The translations under genes were made by a program, and so were the position numbers. 64,000 nucleotides of DNA, from positions 81,335,163 through 81,399,162 of the forward strand of contig CM054177.1 in the NCBI GenBank assembly GCA_028829895.1. Reading direction: 5' to 3'. Shown here one piece after another: positions 58,965-64,000 of the stretch (within the stretch, counting starts at the first letter, position 1; each line of letters opens with the position of its first letter). The DNA comes from Sinotaia quadrata. Taxonomy: Eukaryota > Mollusca > Gastropoda > Architaenioglossa > Viviparidae. The notes under the pieces were generated by a model. It saw only the letters and a list, made by a program, of their open reading frames with translations. It was not told the DNA's origin and searched no databases.

Positions 58965-61764
58965 CCAACCCAGCGAGCAGCAATAATTACTCTAGATCTA
59001 TGGTCGGTCTGTATCCTATACAGTATTAAATATTATGTATTTGGTATTTCAGAACAGTTTGTATTTGAATATAATATAACGAAAGGACATCATATCTCCT
59101 TTACCTTATCCGTTTGGTAATAAGAAGATATATAGGAATGGAATTCGAATATTGAAATCTGTGGCTGAGTAAATTTGCCTATCCTTATTTCTAAACTTTA
59201 TTGTTTTATAAATTGTTAAATGTCAAAGAGACCCTACCTTGGGCACTGTTTGTGATGATACTTCTATGTGTCCAAGTTGGAAGTAAACAACTCAGGTAAA
59301 GAATGTGCTAGACTTGCGGATGTACTCTAAACCAGTTTTAGGTGGATGCATAGATTTTATTATCCAATGGTTAAGATTTACAAGAACGAGACCAGCCAAT
59401 GGACTGAGATCAAAAGTTCACCTGTTGAAAAGAATTTATTTTCTAATCACTTTTGAATTTGGTGTGGCAGAGTTTAGTCATAAAAGGCGACTGTTAGCTT
59501 AATGGTGAGTTAAATGACTGATTGAGAGAATGGATTTAGAAATATTTCTTGCATTTTGCTATTGATATGTTATACTTGCGTTTTATGTAGAGATGTATTA
59601 TGTGAGTAGACTGTTATTTCTACAAATTATTAACTATGTTGCACGTATGTAGTATGCTAAACACTTGACATTGTTTCTAGTAAATACATTCATAGAATTG
59701 TTATGTTGTATTTATTGTGCAGCACACGTGTATCGGGCTAATAAATACTGTTGCAAAAGCTGTACGTTGAGACTTGAATGTGAGAAAGAATTGAATTAGT
59801 GATGGAATAAACTGGAAACTTAGCCTCGGTTCCCTGATCATATTTTACAGGGAAGAAGCAACCGTTTTTGGGTTTAACTAGATTTCCCTGTTTACTGATT
59901 TATAAACCACTACGACCATGGTAGTTTCGAAAAGTCTCTACCTCAGTGTGTAAATGTAAGGAATACACTGCACTTTGTTGATGTATGGTGGCATGACTAC
60001 ATCATGAAATTTCTGGTACAAAGACTAGAAATTGCTGCATTGTTATTTTGCGTGAGAGATCCAATACGGCAAAGGAGCGCCAAATTAGACTTGAGAGAAT
60101 ACCCACACATCACTGTTCTACATCATGCAAGAGAAACATGTGGAAGTGACAATTGCATTGTGACAATGAATTTGTGACTGTGTTACGAAAGCACATGAAA
60201 GACTATTGCAGCAATCATCTAGACAAGGTTATGTACAATCTATTATCACTATAATTTTTATAACTCCATTTCTTTTCTCTGATAAGAATTACCCTGTGAA
60301 TTATATTGACACTAATCTGCAGAATTGTATAATTATTGAAATTATTCAAATGTGTTTCTTGGAAATATTGATGACAAATAATCTTTACATTGTATGTGTT
60401 ATATGTATATTTGATTGTTGATTTAATAAATTTATTTTCTCCTTTGCTAAGACGTTTTCCACCTATGGAAATATTGTGTGACAGTAAATATTTGTCATAA
60501 TGTGGAAGAGAGAAAACTTTTACAGCGCCTGAATATCCGCCAAGTGATAGAGATAAGTGGTGTCTTCTGGAGAATTATTAATAACATACATTAAGATTCT
60601 CAGCACCTATAATTAGTATTGGTTGATTAACTAATACTAATAATCATAACCATTAACTAGAGTGGCGTTAGCGTCACAGAATCATTGATTTGCATGTTAG
60701 CAGTGACAAATGAACACATTCCTGTTCAAATGAATTATTTTGCAAGGACTTTATTTGATTACAATCTCAAACGGCTGTCCTATATTGGTCAACATTTCAT
60801 TCTGTTCAGAATGAGTGGTAATTTTTAAAATTTATTTTATAATGTGCGTTGTTTATTTAATTAGGTCAACTAATAATTATTTTGATAATTGCCGCGATGT
60901 GATTAGGTTTCTGAAATACCTAAAGACGCTCAGTCAAAAATACATTTAATAAAATAATTTAGACTTTTATAAATTGATATGAATTAATAGAAATAATGAT
61001 ACAGAAAAAACAGTTTTAGATATTATGGCGTGATTTCTTGCTAAAGTAGTGCCAAAGTCTGCTTGGGCTTTGCAGAGACTTTACGTGGACCTACTTAATT
61101 CAGTTCACTAATGCAAATCTGACTGCTTTTAACTATTTTTTTCTTTCCCCCAGGAATGAACACAACTACTTTCAACTCGCCGATTGCTATGTTTCCTTTC
61201 TCTACAATGCCTGGCAACCAATCAAGTACAAGCCATCTCTTCACGGGATCTAGGGCCACTCCTTCCACAGCCAACAGTACCGTACGACCGATTCCTCACT
61301 GGCCGGCAACTCCACCAAACTACCTGTGGTGCCCATCCAGTCTGTTGCAGCACACTGTCCCTCCTTCCCACTGGAACTGGCCCTTGAGCTCTTACAGTTC
61401 ACTCCCCGCTCCAGACGTTTCTAGCGCTAGTGACGTCAAAGAACGATGTGCCTACGCCAAACGGGTTGTTAATTCAAAAGTCTACGAAACGGCCGACGAT
61501 TACGACCTCGGATTTCTGAACGTAAGAACTTCCGGTCTAAAGAGTCACGACCTCGCTGCGTACGTGGCAAAGAGTTTTGACAAAATGGCGGCCAGTCATA
61601 AGCTATTTATCCCTGACGAGAACCTTGGGAAAAGTATGAACCAGCCAGTAAAAAGCAGTGAGGTCCCGATCACCGAGAGTAAACTAAATGAAGAAAGCAC
61701 TTATGATGGAGATACAGATGAAATTATAAATGTTTGCGATGCAAGTAACACTCCATCAAGATAG
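51902..61764 (+). CDS. paired-class (Q50) homeodomain transcription factor, five exons
   Basis: Nuclear DNA-binding regulator. Exons 51902-51993, 52545-52668, 56630-56705, 58355-58480 and 61154-61764 join with phases 2, 0, 1 and 1 and give 342 residues. The homeodomain is residues 27-86: RPRN at its start, R31 (position 5), helix 3 [12 protein letters not shown] with W48, F49, Q50, N51 and R53 all present, and the helix 1-2 junction APYPDV. The intron between positions 46 and 47 is typical of the paired class. Unusual: M instead of L at position 16, and G-L at positions 59-60 where most relatives are basic. No paired domain is encoded. Residues 98-140 form a linker of unknown role. Residues 141-230 are rich in S, T, P and W, a plausible transactivation or repression region. 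[12 protein letters not shown] (266-277) faintly recalls an OAR motif but I do not call it. Repo/Prop/Alx-like are candidates; the APYPDV and ESRVQ residues recall Repo, but assignment needs a tree. The start is the only ATG after an in-frame stop, with A at -3 and G at +4. Confidence 0.9.
52462..52540. repeat. (TATC)n/(TGTC)n microsatellite in intron 1
   Basis: TATC and TGTC units with a TCCATCCGTTCG interruption, running directly into the acceptor of homeobox exon 2. Confidence 0.95.
52545..52668 (+). other. homeobox exon 2 (homeodomain positions 5-46)
   Basis: 124 bp encoding [22 protein letters not shown]. Acceptor TATCTATCTGACAG, whose pyrimidine tract is a TATC microsatellite; donor CAG|GTAATC. 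Phase 2 in, phase 0 out. Confidence 0.95.
52736..52830. repeat. (GATA)n/(GGAT)n microsatellite in intron 2
   Basis: GATA run then GGAT/GGAC run, beginning about 68 bp after the exon 2 donor. Complementary to the TATC microsatellite on the other side of the exon. Confidence 0.96.
52822..53110. repeat. 40-bp minisatellite in intron 2, ~7 copies
   Basis: AACTTATGGTCACAATTATT starts at 52861 and 52901 (40-bp period). Copies decay toward 53110. Confidence 0.9.
53111..55029. other. intron 2 of the homeobox gene, mostly unique
   Basis: (CAT)n-type microsatellite at 53532-53582. A GC-richer stretch at 53930-54120 contains TAATTTTCATTAATTG, two facing TAAT homeodomain cores, at about 54084; it could be an intronic enhancer. 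T-run at 54247-54269. Confidence 0.45.
55030..55815. repeat. degenerate CTGTCCAGTATCATA repeat in intron 2
   Basis: CTGTCCAGTATCATAATGTC and AATAAACTGTCTAGTATCAT phrases recur some 25 times at irregular ~25-45-bp spacing. Confidence 0.85.
55970..56465. repeat. ~60-66-bp repeat in intron 2, ~7 copies
   Basis: CTGAAAGTTTGCCTGTATTT then ATCTAT(C/G)ACATC..CCACC recur, increasingly diverged toward exon 3. It begins with a short (TA)n. Confidence 0.82.
56630..56705 (+). other. homeobox exon 3 (homeodomain positions 47-60 and tail)
   Basis: 76 bp encoding [19 protein letters not shown] and on to SPIND. Acceptor TCAATTCTCCTAG, donor GATG|GTAACT. Phase 0 in, phase 1 out. Confidence 0.95.
56706..58354. 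other. intron 3 with degenerate GTTCAGTTAGTG repeat
   Basis: AATGTGCTGATAA and TGTTCTGTTAGTGTGATATT duplicate at 57430-57515. GTTCAAGTTCAGTTAGTG-type units of about 27 bp follow to about 57720. Otherwise T-rich. Confidence 0.6.
58355..58480 (+). other. homeobox exon 4, small phase-1 exon
   Basis: 126 bp, GC- and CpG-richer than the intron, bounded by GTGCTTGTTGCAG and GCGCGCAG|GTAAGC. It stays open in the required phase, contributing 42 codons ([20 protein letters not shown] at the start). The symmetrical 1-1 phase means it could be skipped without frame change, so alternative splicing is possible. No domain recognised. Confidence 0.72.
58481..59157. repeat. intron 4 start with long (CT)n microsatellite
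   Basis: (CT)n at 58896-58962, about 33 units. The rest is AT-rich. Confidence 0.9.
59158..60680 (+). mobile_element. dispersed repeat, copy C (in homeobox intron 4)
   Basis: Starts TCTGTGGCTGAGTAAATTTG, ends GGCGTTAGCGTCACAGA; about 1.5 kb. Same order of landmarks and same strand as copy B: ACGAGACCAGCCAATGGAC, TTTTATGTAGAGATGTATTA, GTATCGGGCTAATAAATAC, ACTACGACCATGGTAG, TTTAATAAATTTATTTTCTC, AGACGTTTTCCACCTATGGA and ATATCCGCCAAGTGATAG. No coding capacity recognised. Confidence 0.82.
60681..61153. other. end of intron 4
   Basis: AT-rich, ends with a T/C-rich tract before the exon 5 acceptor. Confidence 0.6.
61154..61764 (+). other. homeobox exon 5 (C-terminal coding exon)
   Basis: Acceptor TTTTTTTCTTTCCCCCAG, then GA completing a Gly codon, then 202 codons to TAG. 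GC content is well above the intron. Confidence 0.88.
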
Positions 61765-62199
61765 TGATCAAGATTTCTGGTGTAAACTTGTAAAGTACAA
61801 AAAAAAATACATGTCAACACATTTGGCTATCTGTTAGGATTGAGTGGGACAGTCATGATTATGTTGGCTTTAATGACAATGAATTGCGTAAAACAAACTT
61901 TATAAAATTATCTCCATCTCCATCCCTCCCCTTTTACAAATATTATCAACAGCCACACACTTCTCCCCCGTCACCTCCTTCAGGTGTCAGAGAACTAAGC
62001 ACTTTCAAAAAAACAACAAGAAAACATAGATGTGTGAATGGAATTAACGGACTGTTACTCTTCGGGATTGTTGTACGTTCGGTAATCGTGTTTTTTGCTC
62101 TTGAATTTCGTAATGAATATATTGCATTGTGGTAAACCTTTAGCGGAGTTATATTTCGCCACATAGAACAGCACTCTATTCGTGTGCCGTATGTAAATT

Positions 62200-62660
62200 A
62201 TTCTTGTATCCAGGGTTATTACCTAACGGTAAGGAGTGCTGTCTTACAGCAATCTTGTAACAAACATGTTATCTCACAGTGTGGAGAGGGGTTTCAAAGC
62301 AGTTTTACAACAAACCTATTATATCAATCACAAAGTGGGGTTTTAAAGCAGTATTATATCACTTGTTATATCAAAGTATAAAATGATCTCTTCAAGAAGT
62401 CTCTGATATTTCCACAGTAGGGAGAGAGCTCTTAAAACGGTCTTATAAGTAACCTGTTGTCTATTGTAGAGAGATGGGTGTTAAGCAGTTTTAAGGCAAA
62501 ATAACTGTTACGTCACATTAGGGAGTGAGGTCTAAAACTGTCTTGCAACAGAGGTGTTACATCGCACTAGGGAGTGAAATCTCAAAACATTCGAGTAACA
62601 GGATTGTTACATCAAGTACGCAATGTGGCGTCAGCGTAAGACATACAAAAACTGCCTTGT
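62200..62660. repeat. degenerate ~60-65-bp repeat, ~7 copies
   Basis: TCTTGTAACAAACATGTTAT..CACAGTG/CACTAGGGAGTG phrases recur with substantial divergence. Confidence 0.75.
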
Positions 62661-62819
62661 AATATGACTGCAGGTCCATTAAAAAACTTGTGACAGCTAC
62701 GCGCGTGTATGAAGATAAATTAGTGTTGTCATGACAGCAACATAGTAATTACATCAATGCATGAAGTAAGATATTTTTTCTTGTGTAAACAAAAGAATCA
62801 TACAACAGAGAACTGCTAT

Positions 62820-63120
62820 GTCACTGTAGAAAGAGAGGTGTAAGCGAGCTCTTGTACTCGATTTGGAATATCATGGAAAACAGTGACGTTGTGTGTAAGC
62901 GAGCCCTTGTGCCCGAGTTGATACATCGCAGAAAACAGTGACGTTTGTTTACACGCAAAGGAGCCCTTGTACCAGAAATGATACATTATGACAAATAGTG
63001 ACGTGTGTGTGCATGTAAACGACCCCTTGTACTAGAGTTGATACGTCTTGGAAAAAAGTGACGTGTGCGTGCATGCAAATGCAATTGTGTACTAGAAATG
63101 TTACGTTATGATAAGCAGAC
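62820..63120. repeat. ~60-bp repeat, ~5 copies
   Basis: GAGCCCTTGTACC(A)GA then TTGATACATC..AAAACAGTGACGTGTGTGT. TGACGT in each unit is a CRE half-type core. Confidence 0.85.
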
Positions 63121-63353
63121 GTATAAAAGTACACGTGAACAGTATTGTAATAACAGGCAACAGATATAGAATCTGTGGTCAAATCAACATCATTTGATTT
63201 TTTTCTAAGACAATATTTAGCCATGTGACTTGCATCTCTAAGCAATAAATCTTTTATTTTGAAAGGATGGGGGTTTCGTTTCGTTTTGTTTCATTGTATA
63301 GCAGTGAGGAAAAAAAACACATCAACAACAAAATAATACAATTATTTTAATTC

Positions 63354-63555
63354 AATGGTTGTTAGATGCGGGCATACAAAACTCTTACATTTTACAGACA
63401 ACAATGGTTGTTAGATGCGAGCATACAAAACTCTTACATTTTACAGACAACAATGGTTGTTAGATGCGAGCATACAAAACTCTTACATTTTACAGACAAC
63501 AATGGTTGTTAGATGCGAGCATACAAAACTCTTACATTTTACAGACAACAATGGG
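63354..63555. repeat. 49-bp minisatellite, 4 copies
   Basis: CAATGGTTGTTAGATGCGAG then CATACAAAACTCTTACATTT; GTTAGATGCG at 63361 and 63410. Near-identical copies. Confidence 0.95.
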
Positions 63556-64000
63556 ACGCAACACTAAAAACAGAAGTGAAATGTTTCTGCTCTATAGTTA
63601 AAGAACATTAACATGAAATATCAATTCGCAATGAAATGAACTTTGAAGAAGAATGAAAACAAGGTGGCGAGGGAGGAGGGGGGGCAGTAGTTATAATCAA
63701 GAATAAATAACTCCAAATGAGTGTGATACGGGTGATAAGTTATCGAAAAGAACTTTGCCTATAAATAATTATGATGAATAAGAATCCAGATGGCCAGTAC
63801 CATTATTGTCAATCTGTACCAAAGTAAAGGGTGTGGTCAACGAATACCACATTGTGTTACTTGTGGTAAATGTCAATTGTAAATAAGCCATGATCAATAG
63901 CATTAGTGTAACGTCAGATAATTTTATTATATCCATGACTACCGAATAACAAATCGCTGCAACAAAAAGCAGAAAACTACTTAGACATTTTATTAAATTG
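63556..64000. other. AT-rich non-coding DNA
   Basis: A GGAGGAGGGGGGGC tract at about 63670; otherwise nothing recognised. Confidence 0.5.

Larger units (their letters stand above)
61765..63248 (+). other. candidate 3' UTR / flank of the homeobox gene
   Basis: No downstream exon recognised. The first clear AATAAA is at about 63243 (GCAATAAATC). If used, the 3' UTR would span the repeats below. An 83-codon open frame at 61884-62135 has no recognisable motif. Confidence 0.35.

Noticed and set aside
61500..61620. OAR domain in the homeobox C-terminus
   Set aside because: [12 protein letters not shown] resembles the OAR core only loosely; key basic and His spacing is not met, so it is mentioned but not annotated.

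Overview
This is eukaryotic nuclear DNA: AT-rich, intron-containing, with long non-coding stretches and many repeats. Bacterial or viral organisation is absent. The gene content (a class A receptor in one uninterrupted coding exon and a Q50 paired-class homeobox gene with the usual intron between homeodomain residues 46 and 47) fits an invertebrate. A lophotrochozoan, perhaps a gastropod mollusc, is my best guess, but that is inference and not proven by the sequence.

Two protein genes can be supported, both on the + strand. (1) A seven-transmembrane rhodopsin-like receptor, 11042-12199, 385 residues, directly preceded by a splice acceptor. Its DRY and NPxxY motifs are altered. (2) A paired-class (Q50) homeobox gene, which I assembled from five exons: 51902-51993, 52545-52668, 56630-56705, 58355-58480 and 61154-61764. 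All junctions have GT/AG ends and compatible phases, giving 342 residues with the homeodomain at residues 27-86. Its subfamily is not settled.

The rest is dominated by tandem repeats. I count some forty different minisatellites with units of about 15-94 bp, mostly unrelated to each other, plus (GATA)n, (CTTT)n, (CA)n, (CT)n and (CAT)n microsatellites. Two arrays have a readable higher-order structure: a 37-bp array (13438-14350) in which an 11-unit pattern is repeated exactly, and a 53-bp array (40805-42770) of 37 copies differing at one site, where a 14-unit (742-bp) block is duplicated exactly. A 57-bp array (18090-19050) carries 17 canonical CACGTG E-boxes.

Mobile DNA: one complete non-autonomous hAT element with terminal inverted repeats and a perfect 8-bp target duplication (15206-15682), and three copies of an unnamed dispersed repeat of about 1.5 kb (20575-22900, 37692-39254, 59158-60680). 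In the first copy, an internal segment appears to have expanded into an 81-bp minisatellite.

Layout: 1-11 kb minisatellites and AT-rich DNA; 11-12.2 kb receptor; 12.2-50 kb repeats and mobile DNA, with a few GC-richer blocks that may be regulatory (40.3-40.6, 43.3-43.7 and 48.9-50.1 kb); 51.9-61.8 kb homeobox gene, whose introns hold further repeats; 61.8-64 kb candidate 3' UTR and minisatellites. The two genes show no functional link.
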